Source of the DNA: Propionivibrio soli
GTDB taxonomy: Bacteria > Pseudomonadota > Gammaproteobacteria > Burkholderiales > Rhodocyclaceae
Length of the DNA stretch: 64,000 nt
Direction: 5' to 3'
NCBI RefSeq assembly: GCF_025770765.1
Contig: NZ_JANZKY010000004.1
Coordinates: 62,001 to 126,000 of the forward strand
Within the stretch, counting starts at the first letter, position 1. Every line of letters starts with the position of its first letter. Below the pieces are notes generated by a model. It did no database searches. It saw only the letters and a list, made by a program, of their open reading frames with translations, and was not told the DNA's origin. Positions 35,765 through 46,532 of the stretch are shown piece by piece. A program made the translations under genes and the position numbers.

Positions 35765-37342
35765 ATGTTCAGATCGTTGCTTGCCCTGTTGCTGATCGCC
35801 GCCTCGCTGACGGCCCGGGCGGCACCGGACGCGACCCTGGTGCGCCAGTTGGCTGACGAGGATTCAAGTACCAAGGTCGCTGCTATCCGCAAACTGGTGC
35901 AGGCTGCCGACCCGGGCACCACCCGCATTCTTCAGGCAATGGCCGACGATGCGCTCGTCGTTGCGGGAGACCGGGTGCTGATCGCCGACGGTGAGAAGGC
36001 ATTCGAAGCGGCGACCGGCTCGCCGATCAAAATGCCCGATGGTGCCGAGTCCATCACCGTAAATAACCGCATTCGCGGCGAACTGGCGAACGCGCTGGCG
36101 GCACTCAAACTCTTCGACTCCGATGCGAACGTGCGGCTGGAGTCGGCGCAGAAGCTGCAAAACAAGGTGGGACCCGAAATGGCGCCGCTGCTCACCCGCG
36201 CCCTGGAAAAGGAAACCGACCCCCGGATCAAGCCGCTTTTGGCGCTCGCGCACGCGCAGTCGAATCTGGCCAATACCGACCCGATGGCGCGCCTGGCCGC
36301 GGTGAAAGCGTTGTCGGGTTCGTCGTCGCCGGCCGTGAAAAGCCTCCTGCTGCCGCTGACCGAGAAGGCCGGAGAGGCAGATCCGCGGGTGCGTTACGCG
36401 GCAATCTCGGCGGTCAAGTCGATCGACGGTCGCCTCTCGCTCACAGAGAATCTGGGGCGCGTATTTTCCGGCTTGTCGCTCGGCAGCATCCTGCTGCTCG
36501 GCGCGCTCGGCCTCGCCATCACTTATGGTGTGATGGGCATCATCAACATGGCGCACGGCGAGCTGCTGATGATCGGCGCCTACTCGGCCTACGCCATGCA
36601 GAGTCTGTTCCGCGCCTATTTCCCCGGCGCCATTGACTGGTACCTGCCGGCGGCCATCCCGCTCGCCTTCTTCGCGGCCGCGCTGGTCGGCGTGGTCATG
36701 GAACGCACGGTCATCCGCTGGCTCTATGGTCGTACGCTGGAGACGCTGCTCGCCACCTGGGGCTTGTCGCTGATTCTCATTCAGGCGGCGCGGGTGCTTT
36801 TCGGCGCGCAGAACGTTGAAGTCGCCAACCCGAGCTGGATGTCAGGCGGGATCGAGTTGATGCCTAACCTGCTGCTGCCCTGGAACCGCATCATCATCAT
36901 TGGCTTCGCGCTGTTCGTGCTGGCGCTCATGTGGGTGCTGATGAACAAGACGCGGCTCGGCATGTTCGTGCGCGCGGTGACGCAGAACCGCGCCATGGCC
37001 GGCTGCGTCGGTGTACCGACCGCACGCATCGATACGCTCGCTTTCGCGCTCGGCGCCGGCATCGCCGGACTCGGCGGCCTGGCCCTGTCGCAGATCTCCA
37101 ACGTCGGCCCCGACATGGGCCAAGGCTACATCGTCGACGCCTTCATGGTCGTCGTGCTCGGAGGGGTCGGGCAACTCGCCGGTGCCGTGTGGGCCGCGCT
37201 TGGCCTGGGCGTCTTCACCAAGTTGCTCGAGGGCTGGTCGGGCGCGGTGATCGCGAAGATCGTCGTCCTCGTGTTCATCATCATCTTCATCCAGAAGCGT
37301 CCGCAAGGCCTGTTCGCCTTGAAGGGACGGTTCGTCGATTGA
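35765..37342 (+). CDS. urtB: Urea ABC transporter permease UrtB
   Basis: Permease of 525 residues. It has a signal peptide (about 1-19), an N-terminal periplasmic region of roughly 200 residues made of HEAT-like repeats (RQLADEDSSTKVAAIRKLVQ; DSDANVRLESAQKLQN), characteristic of UrtB, and then a LivH-type membrane domain beginning near SLGSILLLGALGLAITYGVM with eight or so helices (IINMAHGELLMIGAYSAY is the LivH signature). The length fits UrtB rather than plain LivH. Urea uptake by this system serves the urease encoded 5 kb downstream. No urtA precedes it. Confidence 0.95.
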   Translation: MFRSLLALLLIAASLTARAAPDATLVRQLADEDSSTKVAAIRKLVQAADPGTTRILQAMADDALVVAGDRVLIADGEKAFEAATGSPIKMPDGAESITVNNRIRGELANALAALKLFDSDANVRLESAQKLQNKVGPEMAPLLTRALEKETDPRIKPLLALAHAQSNLANTDPMARLAAVKALSGSSSPAVKSLLLPLTEKAGEADPRVRYAAISAVKSIDGRLSLTENLGRVFSGLSLGSILLLGALGLAITYGVMGIINMAHGELLMIGAYSAYAMQSLFRAYFPGAIDWYLPAAIPLAFFAAALVGVVMERTVIRWLYGRTLETLLATWGLSLILIQAARVLFGAQNVEVANPSWMSGGIELMPNLLLPWNRIIIIGFALFVLALMWVLMNKTRLGMFVRAVTQNRAMAGCVGVPTARIDTLAFALGAGIAGLGGLALSQISNVGPDMGQGYIVDAFMVVVLGGVGQLAGAVWAALGLGVFTKLLEGWSGAVIAKIVVLVFIIIFIQKRPQGLFALKGRFVD

Positions 37343-37373
37343 GCGCCGCCATGAACTACCACCTGCCTCCGAC

Positions 37374-37475
37374 CATCCTCTCCTTCCTGGCAAGGGAGGC
37401 CGAGGGGGTTTGCGGCTTCTCCTGGACCACCGCCTTCAACCCACCGCCCTCCCCTTGTCAGGGGGAGACCGAGCT
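37374..37475. repeat. Dispersed paired-palindrome repeat, copy C (between urtB and urtC)
   Basis: CTTCCTGGCAAGGGAGGCCG plus AGGGGGTT is a diverged left unit, and CCCTCCCCTTGTCAGGGGGA the right unit, in the orientation of copy A. It fills most of the 153 bp between urtB and urtC. Confidence 0.7.
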
Positions 37476-37495
37476 TGGTCGCTTGGAGGACTCTC

Positions 37496-38688
37496 ATGCG
37501 TAGGCCGCTCGTCTTCCGCATCGCATCCGCGCTCGACGGGCGGACGCGTCTTGCGCTCACGGTGTTTCTCGCGGTCACGCTTCTGGTAGTGCCGGTTCTT
37601 CACCTCACACTGCCGCCTGAAAGTGCTTTCCACGTGTCGACCTACGCAATCACTTTGCTCGGCAAGATCATGTGCTACGCCATCGTCGCCGTGGCGATGG
37701 ACTTGATCTGGGGCTACGGCGGCATTCTTTCGCTGGGGCATGGTCTATTTTTCGCGCTCGGCGGCTACGCGTTCGGCATGTACCTGATGCGCCAGATCGG
37801 GCGTGACGGCAGCTATCAGAGCGATCTGCCCGACTTCATGGTCTTCCTCGACTGGAAGGAACTGCCCTGGTACTGGACAGGCAGCGACAGTTTCCTTTGG
37901 GTCTCGGCGCTTGTCGTGCTCGTGCCGGCGCTGGTCGCCTTCATCTTCGGCTATTTCGCCTTCCGCTCGCGCATTAAGGGCGTGTATTTCTCGATCATCA
38001 CGCAGGCGCTGACCTACGCGGCGATGTTGCTGTTCTTCCGCAACGAAACCGGATTCGGCGGCAACAACGGCTTCACGGATTTCAAGCGCGTGCTCGGTTA
38101 CACGATCACTTCGCCGCAGACGCGGCTCGTGCTGTTCGGCCTCACGGCGCTCGTGCTCGCGCTGACCTTCGTCCTCGCGCGGTGGCTGGTCGCTTCGAAA
38201 TACGGCCGCGTGCTGACGGCAATCCGCGACGCCGAGTCGCGCGTCATGTTCATCGGCTACAACCCGCTGTGGTTCAAGCTCTTCATCTGGACACTCTCGG
38301 CCGTGTTGTGCGGTATCGCCGGCGCGCTGTACGTGCCGCAGGTCGGCATCATCAACCCGTCCGAGATGAGCGTCGCCAACTCGATCGAGATCGCGATCTG
38401 GGTGGCGGTCGGCGGCCGCGGCACATTGATCGGCCCGATCGTCGGCGCCTTCGTCGTCAATCTCGCCAAGAGCTGGTTCACGGTAAGCTTTCCCGAATAC
38501 TGGCTGTTCTTCCTCGGCCTGCTGTTCATCGTCGTCACGCTGCTGTTGCCGCACGGACTGGTCGGTTTGTGGAAGACGTTACGTCAGGCGAAGCAAACGC
38601 GGCCCGACGACATGGAGCTGCCTCCCCGCGAGAGCGTTCTTGCTCCTCCGCTGACACCGATTCCGCCGAGCGACAGGAGGGTGACCGA

Positions 38689-38692
<4 letters not shown>
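37496..38692 (+). CDS. urtC: Urea ABC transporter permease UrtC
   Basis: LivM-type permease of 398 residues with about ten helices. Family marks are DLIWGYGGILSLGHGLFFAL near residues 67-86, GNNGFTDFKRVLGY, and the EAA-type loop AIRDAESRVMFIGYNPLWFK. UrtC-specific length and the AIWVAVGGRGTLIGPIVGA segment support the call. I use the ATG at 37496 behind GGAGGA. Its stop overlaps the urtD start (ATGA). Confidence 0.95.
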
Positions 38693-39519
<827 letters not shown>

Positions 39520-39560
39520 TGGCTATCGGCGTCCTCGACCGCTCTGTTCCGCCTTGCCGG

Positions 39561-40013
39561 CGGGCATACTCTTTCTTGTCTTGCCAAGAAAGAGTAGCCA
39601 GAAAGAAGGCGCGCCCGCTGCGTCGCCCGGCTTCGCCGGGTGCTCTGCGCTGCTCGGCCGCAACGGGGCGCTGCGGAACTCGGGCCTGCGGCCCTCAGAC
39701 AGTCCTCGCGCTTTTTCCCGTTGCACCCTGCGCTGCTCGACGACTCAGAGGGCGAATCGCAAACCACCTGAACACCATCGTACCGAGGCATCAGATTCGT
39801 TCCGGGGTGCATTCCCCCTCGTGGAGCGCCGAGCAACGGAGCGAGGCCGGGGGAAGTCGGCGAGCACTGTTTGAGGGGCGCAGCCCCGAGTTGCGCAGCC
39901 GCCCGGCCTCGCGAGTAGCGCAGGGAAGCCGGCGGAGCCGGTCGCGTAACGCGGGGGTCGCCTTTTCTTTGGCTACTTTCTTTTGGCGAAGCAAAAGAAA
40001 GTATGTCCGCGCG
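39561..40013. mobile_element. MITE-like long inverted-repeat element between urtD and urtE
   Basis: About 453 bp. The left end (CGGGCATACTCTTTC, then GCCAAGAAAGAGTAGCCAG, then AAAGAAGGCG) is repeated inverted at the right end (CGCCTTTTCTTTGGCTAC, then TTTCTTTTGGCG, then AAAGTATGTCCGC) with about 80% identity over ~55 bp. Internal stretches also pair: GGAACTCGGGCCTGCGGCCC on the left with GGGGCGCAGCCCCGAGTTGC on the right. The whole element can therefore fold into one long hairpin. It encodes no protein of its own; its presence splits the urt operon. Confidence 0.75.
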
Positions 40014-40065
40014 TCAGGCGCGGAACCCGGCACATCAGCGTGCCACCACGCTTGAGGAGCCAGAA

Positions 40066-40836
40066 TTGCTCAAAGTCGAAAACCTCAACCAATACTACGG
40101 TGGCAGCCACATCCTCCGTGGCCTCTCCTTCGACGTCGAACCGGGCAAGGTCACCAGCCTGCTCGGGCGTAACGGCGTTGGAAAAACGACGCTGATGAAG
40201 TGCCTGATGGGGCTCGTCAAATCGAAAACGGGGCGCATCAATTTCCAGGGCAAGGACGTCACCCAGGCGCCGTCGCACGAGCGCGTGCGGGCCGGTATCG
40301 GCTACGTGCCGCAGGGGCGCGAGATCTTTCCGCGTCTGACGGTTGAAGAAAACCTGCTCATGGGGCTCGCCATCAAACCTGCGGGAGCAAGGATTCCGGA
40401 ACAGGTGTTCGAGTTATTTCCCGTATTGAAGAGCATGCTGCGACGCCGCGGCGGCGACCTGTCCGGCGGCCAGCAGCAACAGTTGGCAATCGGGCGCGCT
40501 CTGGCGATGGACCCCAAGCTCTTGATCCTCGACGAGCCGACCGAGGGCATCCAGCCGTCGATCATCAAGGACATCGGGCATGCCATCCGAGTCGTCGCCC
40601 GGCGGCCGATCGCGCAGAAGATCAGCCAGTCGGCCGAGGAGCGCCAGGAGGTGAAAGACGCGATTCGCAAAGTGGCCGACACGGGGCGTGTCGCCATCCT
40701 GCTCGTCGAGCAATACTACGATTTCGCCCGCGATCTTGCCGACCACTACCTGTTGATGGAGCGCGGCGAGTTCATCATGCGCGGCCTGGGCGCGGACATG
40801 GACAAGGACGGCGTGCGCGAGGCGCTGGCGGTTTAG
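40066..40836 (+). CDS. urtE: Urea ABC transporter ATP-binding protein UrtE
   Basis: ATPase of 256 residues starting at the TTG at 40066 (reading M-LKVENLNQYYGG) behind GAGGAG. An ATG at 40003 lies in the palindromic element and would add 21 residues with no family similarity, so it is rejected. Walker A GRNGVGKTT (34-42), signature LSGGQQQQ (132-139), Walker B LLILDEPTEGIQPS and VEQYYDFARDLAD are present. Between the Walker B region and the VEQ segment there are about 25 extra residues (about 176-205, VVARRPIAQKISQSAEERQE and onward) not usual in UrtE. The enzyme drives urea uptake with UrtD. Confidence 0.93.
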   Translation: MLKVENLNQYYGGSHILRGLSFDVEPGKVTSLLGRNGVGKTTLMKCLMGLVKSKTGRINFQGKDVTQAPSHERVRAGIGYVPQGREIFPRLTVEENLLMGLAIKPAGARIPEQVFELFPVLKSMLRRRGGDLSGGQQQQLAIGRALAMDPKLLILDEPTEGIQPSIIKDIGHAIRVVARRPIAQKISQSAEERQEVKDAIRKVADTGRVAILLVEQYYDFARDLADHYLLMERGEFIMRGLGADMDKDGVREALAV

Positions 40837-40910
40837 TTCGGTTCAAGCTGTCGAATAGCCAGATCCCGGGCCGTTTTCGGCCCAAACATGTCGAATCACA
40901 AGCCAATATT

Positions 40911-40963
40911 CAACACATCGTCGCGATATGTTGATACACTCGACACATTCTAAGAACGTGTCG
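40911..40963. promoter_or_regulatory. Two tandem operator-like palindromes upstream of fic
   Basis: Palindrome 1 (40911-40933) is CAACACATCG, TCG, CGATATGTTG. Palindrome 2 (40941-40963) is CGACACATTCT, A, AGAACGTGTCG. They share half-sites CRACACAT and AYRTGTYG and their centres are 30 bp apart, close to three helical turns. A further half-site ACATGTCG lies near 40886. They end 24 bp before the fic start, so a regulator, possibly the Fic protein's own winged helix, could repress the gene. Confidence 0.65.
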
Positions 40964-40986
40964 ATGCGGCGGAGATTTTTCGACTT

Positions 40987-42084
40987 ATGGCGTTCGACCC
41001 GAGCAAGCCCTACAACGACCTCCCGCCGCTGCCGCCCCAGGCGGACGTCGAAACACGGGCCGTCCTCAAGGCGTGCATCGACGCGCGCGTGGCGCTGGCC
41101 GAACTCAAGCAGGCTGGCGAGCTGATCCCGAATCAGGCGGTGCTCATCAACAGCATCCCGCTACTTGAGGCGCAGGCGAGCTCCGAGATTGAGAACATCG
41201 TCACCACCACCGACCGGCTATTCCAGTACGCCGACGACCGCTCAGGCCGTGCCGATCCGGCCACCAAAGAAGCGCTACGTTACCGTACCGCCTTGCGCCA
41301 GGGGTTTGCGTCCCTCGCTCAGCGCCCATTGACCACCCGCACCGCCGTCGAGGTGTGCCAAACCATCAAGGGCGCGGACATCGACATCCGCAACACGCCG
41401 GGCACCACCCTGACGAACGATGCAACCGGCGAGCTCATCTACACTCCGCCAGAGGGCGAAAGCCTCATCCGCGACAAGCTCGCCGACTGGGAGCGCTTCC
41501 TACACGAAGCCACCGAACTCGATCCGCTGATTCGCATGGCTATCGGCCATTACCAGTTTGAAGCCATCCACCCCTTCGCCGATGGGAATGGACGTACCGG
41601 GCGCGTGCTCAACCTGCTTTACCTCGTCGACCAAGGCCTGCTCGATACGCCGGTCCTCTACCTCTCGCGCGCCATCATTGCCAACAAGGCGGACTACTAC
41701 CGCCTCCTGCTTGGCATCACCCGCGAAGCGAACAAGGAAAAAGCCTGGGAAGACTGGATTCTCTACATGTTGCGCGCCGTGGCCGACACCGCGCGCTGGA
41801 CAACCGGCCGCATTCGCGCGATCCGCAGCCTGCTGCAAGAGATGGCCGACAAGATGCGCCGGGAAGCACCGCAAATCTACAGCCGCGAGCTGGCCGAACT
41901 CATCTTCGAGCAACCCTATTGCCGCATTGGCAACCTCGTTGACGCCGGGCTCGCACACCGACAAACCGCGTCAACACACCTCAAGAAGCTTTGCGACATC
42001 GGCATTCTGCGCGAGGAGAAGGTGGGGCGGGAGAAGTTGTTTATCCATCCGGCGCTCTTAAAGCTATTGCGCGAAGGCAGCTGA
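40987..42084 (+). CDS. Fic family protein (class II)
   Basis: Protein of 365 residues. The catalytic motif [12 protein letters not shown] (195-206) matches the active Fic consensus for AMP or other nucleotide transfer onto target proteins. The inhibitory helix motif S-x-x-x-E-N (Ser65-Asn70, SSEIEN) lies N-terminal to the Fic core, making it a self-inhibited class II enzyme. A C-terminal winged-helix region (about 305-360, [20 protein letters not shown]) may bind DNA. The start is the ATG at 40987 ([17 protein letters not shown]), a typical opening for this family. Two palindromes upstream suggest autoregulation. The target is unknown. Confidence 0.94.
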   Translation: MAFDPSKPYNDLPPLPPQADVETRAVLKACIDARVALAELKQAGELIPNQAVLINSIPLLEAQASSEIENIVTTTDRLFQYADDRSGRADPATKEALRYRTALRQGFASLAQRPLTTRTAVEVCQTIKGADIDIRNTPGTTLTNDATGELIYTPPEGESLIRDKLADWERFLHEATELDPLIRMAIGHYQFEAIHPFADGNGRTGRVLNLLYLVDQGLLDTPVLYLSRAIIANKADYYRLLLGITREANKEKAWEDWILYMLRAVADTARWTTGRIRAIRSLLQEMADKMRREAPQIYSRELAELIFEQPYCRIGNLVDAGLAHRQTASTHLKKLCDIGILREEKVGREKLFIHPALLKLLREGS

Positions 42085-42596
42085 TAACACGCGTGGCGAT
42101 CTATCACACGAGGTTTCCCCGCATCCGCCCGGCCTGCCTCATCGAGAGCACGGCGACACCCGCGCGACCAGAACGTGCTTTGCCACATCTCGGCGCAGGA
42201 ACTGAAGAGCGAAGAAGTGAACTCGAAGGCTGTTGCCGAGGTCTTGCGCACAGCCCTGCTGGCTTTGTGCAGGCGGCGCAAGAAGCTGCCGCATCCGGCG
42301 CAGTGACTGACCGTCCAGTGCACCAACGAATCTTGTAAGTCCATCGGTTATAGACCTGACGGCCACTTTCGTCACGTCGCGAAAATGATCAATGTGAACA
42401 AGGGCACAACCGAAATCCACCCCATCGCCTGCGTAATTCTGCGTATTACCATCCGCCCCCGGCGCCGCGATAATCGCAGTATGAGTTCGCCCTACGCCCT
42501 TCCATTTCGACGACCTGGTTTGCCAGTCTGCGGCTCCGTTTCACGCGCGAAGCCAGGGCGGACTGGCCGCTTGGCCATTGATAGCGCCTTGCCGCC
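42085..42596. other. Gap with a possible gene remnant
   Basis: Gap of 512 bp between fic and ureD. At 42175-42306 a short rightward frame reads as a plausible protein tail (ISAQELKSEEVNSKAVAEVL, then RTALLALCRRRKKLPHP, stop), without a good start, so it may be the end of a decayed gene. The remaining sequence shows no gene, terminator or repeat that I can support. Confidence 0.3.
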
Positions 42597-43454
42597 ATGA
42601 TCCCCGTCGAACCGGCCCTGATGAACGCGGCGCACTGGCAAGCCGATCTGTCGCTGGAATTTTCCGCTCGCGGCATGGCGACGATCCTGAGCGATTGCCG
42701 CCACCACGGCCCCTTGCGCGTACAGAAGGCGCTCTACCCGGAGGGTGAAGCGGTCTGCCAGGCCATCGTCCTGCATCCGCCCTCAGGCATCGCTGGCGGC
42801 GACCATTTGCGCATCGTGGCGCGCGTTACCGAGTCAGCACACGCTCAGCTCACTACACCGGGTGCCGGCAAGTGGTATCGCTCGGCCGGCGACGACGCTT
42901 CGCAGACGCTCGACTTTTCCGTGCGCGACGGCGCCATTCTGGAATGGTTGCCGCAGGAAACAATCATTTTCGATGGCGCGCGAAGCCGAATGCAGACCCG
43001 CGTCGTATTGACTGGTGGCGCCCGCTACCTTGGGTGGGAAATCCTCTGCCTCGGGCGCAGCGCGTCAGGCGAACGCTTCACGCATGGGCTCATCGCCCTG
43101 CATACGCGCATCGAACGCGAGGGCAATGTCGTCTGGCTGGAGCGCGGCCAACTCGCCGGGGACGACCCATTGCTCGTCAGCCCGACCGGCTGGGCCGGCG
43201 CCAGCGTCGGCGGCACGCTGCTCGCAACGCTCGTTTCCCGGGACGAAGTTGGCCCACTGCTCGAAGCCTGCCGCACCATCGCGCCCCCCGACGGTGCCGA
43301 CCACGCGCTGACGGCCTTGCCGAACCTGCTCGTCGCGCGCTATCTCGGACACAACAGCGAAGCGGCCCGCCTGTGGTTCGTTTCGCTTTGGCAGGTGCTG
43401 CGCCCCGCCCTGCTGGGCCGCGCCGCCGTGCCAGCACGCATCTGGAATACCTGA
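42597..43454 (+). CDS. ureD: Urease accessory protein UreD
   Basis: Protein of 285 residues needed, with UreF and UreG, for nickel insertion into apo-urease. Family segments are HGPLRVQKALYPEG, LHPPSGIAGGDHLRI, TTPGAGKWYRS and GAILEWLPQETIIFDGA. Length is typical. The start used is the ATG at 42597 (MIPVEPALMN); an in-frame ATG at 42621 is an alternative. It opens the ure cluster and precedes ureA by 21 bp. Confidence 0.96.
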   Translation: MIPVEPALMNAAHWQADLSLEFSARGMATILSDCRHHGPLRVQKALYPEGEAVCQAIVLHPPSGIAGGDHLRIVARVTESAHAQLTTPGAGKWYRSAGDDASQTLDFSVRDGAILEWLPQETIIFDGARSRMQTRVVLTGGARYLGWEILCLGRSASGERFTHGLIALHTRIEREGNVVWLERGQLAGDDPLLVSPTGWAGASVGGTLLATLVSRDEVGPLLEACRTIAPPDGADHALTALPNLLVARYLGHNSEAARLWFVSLWQVLRPALLGRAAVPARIWNT

Positions 43455-43475
43455 ATCCGTGAACGAGGAGAAGCA

Positions 43476-43778
43476 ATGGAACTGACCCCACGCGAAAAAG
43501 AAAAGCTGCTCATATTCACCGCCGGCCTGCTCGCCGAGCGGCGCAAGGCCCGCGGCCTCAAGCTCAACTACCCGGAAGCGACCGCGCTGATCACCTGCGC
43601 GATCCTGGAGGGCGCGCGCGACGGCAAGAGCGTCGCCGAACTGATGAGCGAAGGCACAAAGGTACTGACCCGCGGCGACGTGATGGACGGCGTACCGGAG
43701 ATGATCCCCGAGATCCAGGTCGAAGCGACCTTCCCGGACGGCACGAAGCTGGTGACGGTGCATCATCCAATCGTTTGA
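43476..43778 (+). CDS. ureA: Urease subunit gamma
   Basis: Small structural subunit of 100 residues starting [20 protein letters not shown], the standard N terminus. The length and the [20 protein letters not shown] and [15 protein letters not shown] segments are exactly those of UreA. An SD-like GAGGAGAAG precedes the ATG. It is followed by a palindromic repeat and ureJ before ureB, so the three structural genes are not contiguous. Confidence 0.97.
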   Translation: MELTPREKEKLLIFTAGLLAERRKARGLKLNYPEATALITCAILEGARDGKSVAELMSEGTKVLTRGDVMDGVPEMIPEIQVEATFPDGTKLVTVHHPIV

Positions 43779-43794
43779 CATGACTCTCCGGCCT

Positions 43795-43882
43795 TTACCC
43801 CCTCCCGGCCTTCCGTTATCAGGCGAGGAGATGAGCATGACGTTCCCTCAGCCGCACTCCCCCCGGACAAGGGGCTGGGGGC
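43795..43882. repeat. Dispersed paired-palindrome repeat, copy D (between ureA and ureJ)
   Basis: TACCCCCTCCCGGCC plus TTCCGTTATCAGGCGAGGAG is a diverged left unit; CTCCCCCCGGACAAGGGG plus CTGGGGGCC the right unit. It is the most diverged of the four copies. Confidence 0.6.
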
Positions 43883-43939
43883 CAAAAGACGCGGAGCTTT
43901 CCACCCTTCCGCAATACCTCCCACACCCAGGAGCCCTTC

Positions 43940-44509
43940 ATGACCAAGCGCTTTGCCCCCCTGCTTCTCGCCGCCCTTCCCCTTGCCGCCGTCGCCCATA
44001 CAGGCCATGGCGATCACAGCTTCATTGATGGCTTCACGCATCCCTTCCTCGGCCTCGATCACCTGCTGGCGATGCTGATGGTCGGCGTCTGGAGCGTTCT
44101 CAACGCACGCAGCAACAAGGTCTGGTTGGCACCGGCCACCTTCGTCAGCCTGCTCGCCGTGGGCGCCTTCCTCGGGCAGTACGGCATCGTCGTGCCGCAG
44201 CTCGAACCGCTGGTCGCCGGGTCGGTCCTGGTACTCGGCGTCATGCTGACACTGCCCTTTAGCCTGGGCCTGACTGCCGCTCTGGCCGTCATCGGCGGTT
44301 TCGCGGTGTTCCATGGCATGGCCCACGGCGGCGAACTCGAGCAAGGGTCCGCGATCATGAGCGGCATCGTCCTTGGCTCCGCCGTCCTGCACGCCTGCGG
44401 CATGGCGTTCGCCCATCGGGTGCTCAAGAGCCGTCCGCAACTCGCGCTGCGTCTCGGGCAACTGGTCGCCCTGATCGGTGGCGGGCTGGTTCTTTCCACC
44501 GTGCTCTGA
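43940..44509 (+). CDS. ureJ: HupE/UreJ family protein
   Basis: Membrane protein of 189 residues with a signal-like first segment and about six helices. The HupE/UreJ nickel-permease signature is visible: HTGHGDHSFIDGFTHPFLGL, then DHLLAMLMVGVWS, and later FHGMAHGGELEQ. The family is thought to import Ni2+ for urease or hydrogenase. It sits inside the ure operon between ureA and ureB, supporting a nickel-supply role here. Confidence 0.94.
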   Translation: MTKRFAPLLLAALPLAAVAHTGHGDHSFIDGFTHPFLGLDHLLAMLMVGVWSVLNARSNKVWLAPATFVSLLAVGAFLGQYGIVVPQLEPLVAGSVLVLGVMLTLPFSLGLTAALAVIGGFAVFHGMAHGGELEQGSAIMSGIVLGSAVLHACGMAFAHRVLKSRPQLALRLGQLVALIGGGLVLSTVL

Positions 44510-44521
44510 GGTACCACGATC

Positions 44522-44827
44522 ATGATTCCCGGAGAAATGTTCGTTGAACCCGGCGAACTCGCACTCAACGCCGGCCGCCCGACCGTAACGCTTGTCGTCG
44601 CCAACACCGGCGACCGGCCGATCCAGGTCGGTTCGCACTACCACTTCTACGAGACCAACGCCGCGTTGTCCTTCGACCGCGAGGCGGCGCGCGGCTTCCG
44701 CCTCGACATAGCCGCCGGCACCGCCGTGCGCTTCGAGCCGGGCCAGACGCGCACCGTGCAGCTCGTCGCACTGACCGGCGAGCGCAAGGTATTCGGCTTC
44801 CGCGGCCTGATCCAGGGGGAACTATGA
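44522..44827 (+). CDS. ureB: Urease subunit beta
   Basis: Structural subunit of 101 residues with the usual start [20 protein letters not shown] and the conserved [17 protein letters not shown] and [14 protein letters not shown] segments. It follows ureJ by 12 bp and overlaps ureC by four bases, as is common. Confidence 0.97.
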   Translation: MIPGEMFVEPGELALNAGRPTVTLVVANTGDRPIQVGSHYHFYETNAALSFDREAARGFRLDIAAGTAVRFEPGQTRTVQLVALTGERKVFGFRGLIQGEL

Positions 44828-46530
44828 GCACAAAGATTTCGCGGCAAGCCTACGCCGAAATGTTCGGCCCGACCGTCGGTGATCGCCTACGTCTGGCCGA
44901 CACCGACCTGTTTGTCGAAGTCGAGAAGGACTACACCCTCTACGGCGAGGAAGTGAAGTTCGGCGGCGGCAAGGTCATCCGCGACGGCATGGGCCAAAGC
45001 CAGCGCATGGCGAAGGACACCGTCGATACCGTCATCACCAACGCGCTGATTATCGACGCCGTCACCGGCATCGTGAAAGCTGATATCGGCCTCAAGGACG
45101 GGCGCATCGCCGGTATCGGTAAGGCGGGCAACCCCGACATCCAGCCGGGCATCACCATCGTCATCGGGCCTGGTACCGAAATCATCGCCGGCGAAGGCAT
45201 GATCGTCACCGCCGGCGGCATCGACAGCCACATCCACTTCATCTGCCCGCAACAGATCGAGGAAGCCTTGATGTCGGGGGTGACCACCATGCTCGGCGGG
45301 GGCACGGGCCCGGCCACCGGCACCTTCGCCACTACCTGCACACCGGGGCCGTGGCATATCCACTCGATGCTCTCGGCAGCCGAAGCTTTCCCGATGAATC
45401 TCGGCTTTCTCGGCAAAGGCAACGCCAGCCTGCCGGAAGCGCTGCGCGAGCAGATCGCCGCCGGGGCGATGGGCCTCAAGCTGCATGAGGATTGGGGGAC
45501 GACGCCGGCGGCCATCGACTGCTGCCTATCCGTGGCCGACGAGATGGACGTGCAGGTCGCGATCCACACCGACACGCTCAATGAGTCGGGTTTCGTCGAA
45601 GCGACCATAGACGCCTTCAAGGGCCGCACCATCCACACCTTCCACACCGAAGGCGCCGGTGGCGGCCATGCGCCGGACATCATCCGCGCCGCGGGTCTGC
45701 CCAACGTCCTGCCCAGCTCGACCAACCCGACCATGCCGTACACGGTGAACACCATCGACGAGCACCTCGACATGCTGATGGTCTGCCACCACCTCGACCC
45801 GGCCATCGCCGAAGACATCGCCTTCGCCGAATCGCGCATCCGCCGCGAAACGATCGCTGCCGAAGACATCCTGCACGACCTCGGCGCCTTCTCGATGATG
45901 AGCTCGGACTCGCAAGCCATGGGTCGCGTCGGCGAGGTGATCATCCGTACCTGGCAGGCGGCGCACAAGACGAAGGTGCAGCGCGGCACGCTGGCCGGCG
46001 ACAACGTGCGCAACGACAACCTGCGCGTCAAGCGCTACATCGCCAAGTACACGATCAACCCGGCGCTCACGCACGGCATCGCGCATACCGTCGGCTCGGT
46101 CGAAGTCGGCAAGCTCGCCGACCTGGTGCTCTGGCGCCCGGCTTTCTTCGGCGTCAAGCCTTCGCTCATCCTCAAGAGCGGCATGATCGCCGCCGCCGCG
46201 ATGGGCGACCCCAACGCCTCGATCCCGACGCCGCAACCGGTGCATTACCGGCCGATGTTCGGCAGCTTTGGCAAGGCGCTGAAGACCTCGGTCACCTTCG
46301 TCTCGCAAGCGGCGCTGGAGAATCCGGCGGTTGCCGCATTGGGGCTGGAGAAGCCGCTGATCGCCGTCTCGGGCACGCGCAAGCTGAAGAAGGCCGACAT
46401 GGTGTGGAACGGCGCCACGCCGAAGATCGACGTCGATCCCGAAACCTACGTCGTGCGCGCCGACGGCGAATTGCTGGTCTGCGAACCGGCTGCGTCGTTG
46501 CCGATGACCCAACGCTACTTTCTGTTCTGA
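44824..46530 (+). CDS. ureC: Urease subunit alpha (catalytic)
   Basis: Catalytic subunit of 568 residues. All nickel-site residues are present: His136 and His138 (GGIDSHIHF), the carbamylated Lys219 ([10 protein letters not shown]), His248 ([10 protein letters not shown]), His274 ([12 protein letters not shown]) and Asp362 ([10 protein letters not shown]). The mobile flap Cys321-His322-His323 (VCHHLDP) is intact, so the enzyme should be active. It overlaps ureB and is followed 2 bp later by ureE. Confidence 0.98.
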   Translation: MSTKISRQAYAEMFGPTVGDRLRLADTDLFVEVEKDYTLYGEEVKFGGGKVIRDGMGQSQRMAKDTVDTVITNALIIDAVTGIVKADIGLKDGRIAGIGKAGNPDIQPGITIVIGPGTEIIAGEGMIVTAGGIDSHIHFICPQQIEEALMSGVTTMLGGGTGPATGTFATTCTPGPWHIHSMLSAAEAFPMNLGFLGKGNASLPEALREQIAAGAMGLKLHEDWGTTPAAIDCCLSVADEMDVQVAIHTDTLNESGFVEATIDAFKGRTIHTFHTEGAGGGHAPDIIRAAGLPNVLPSSTNPTMPYTVNTIDEHLDMLMVCHHLDPAIAEDIAFAESRIRRETIAAEDILHDLGAFSMMSSDSQAMGRVGEVIIRTWQAAHKTKVQRGTLAGDNVRNDNLRVKRYIAKYTINPALTHGIAHTVGSVEVGKLADLVLWRPAFFGVKPSLILKSGMIAAAAMGDPNASIPTPQPVHYRPMFGSFGKALKTSVTFVSQAALENPAVAALGLEKPLIAVSGTRKLKKADMVWNGATPKIDVDPETYVVRADGELLVCEPAASLPMTQRYFLF

Positions 46531-46532
46531 CC

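Noticed and set aside
40003-40065. ATG at 40003 as the urtE start
   Set aside because: The 21 residues it adds are translated from the right end of the palindromic element and do not resemble UrtE; the TTG at 40066 has a better ribosome binding site.
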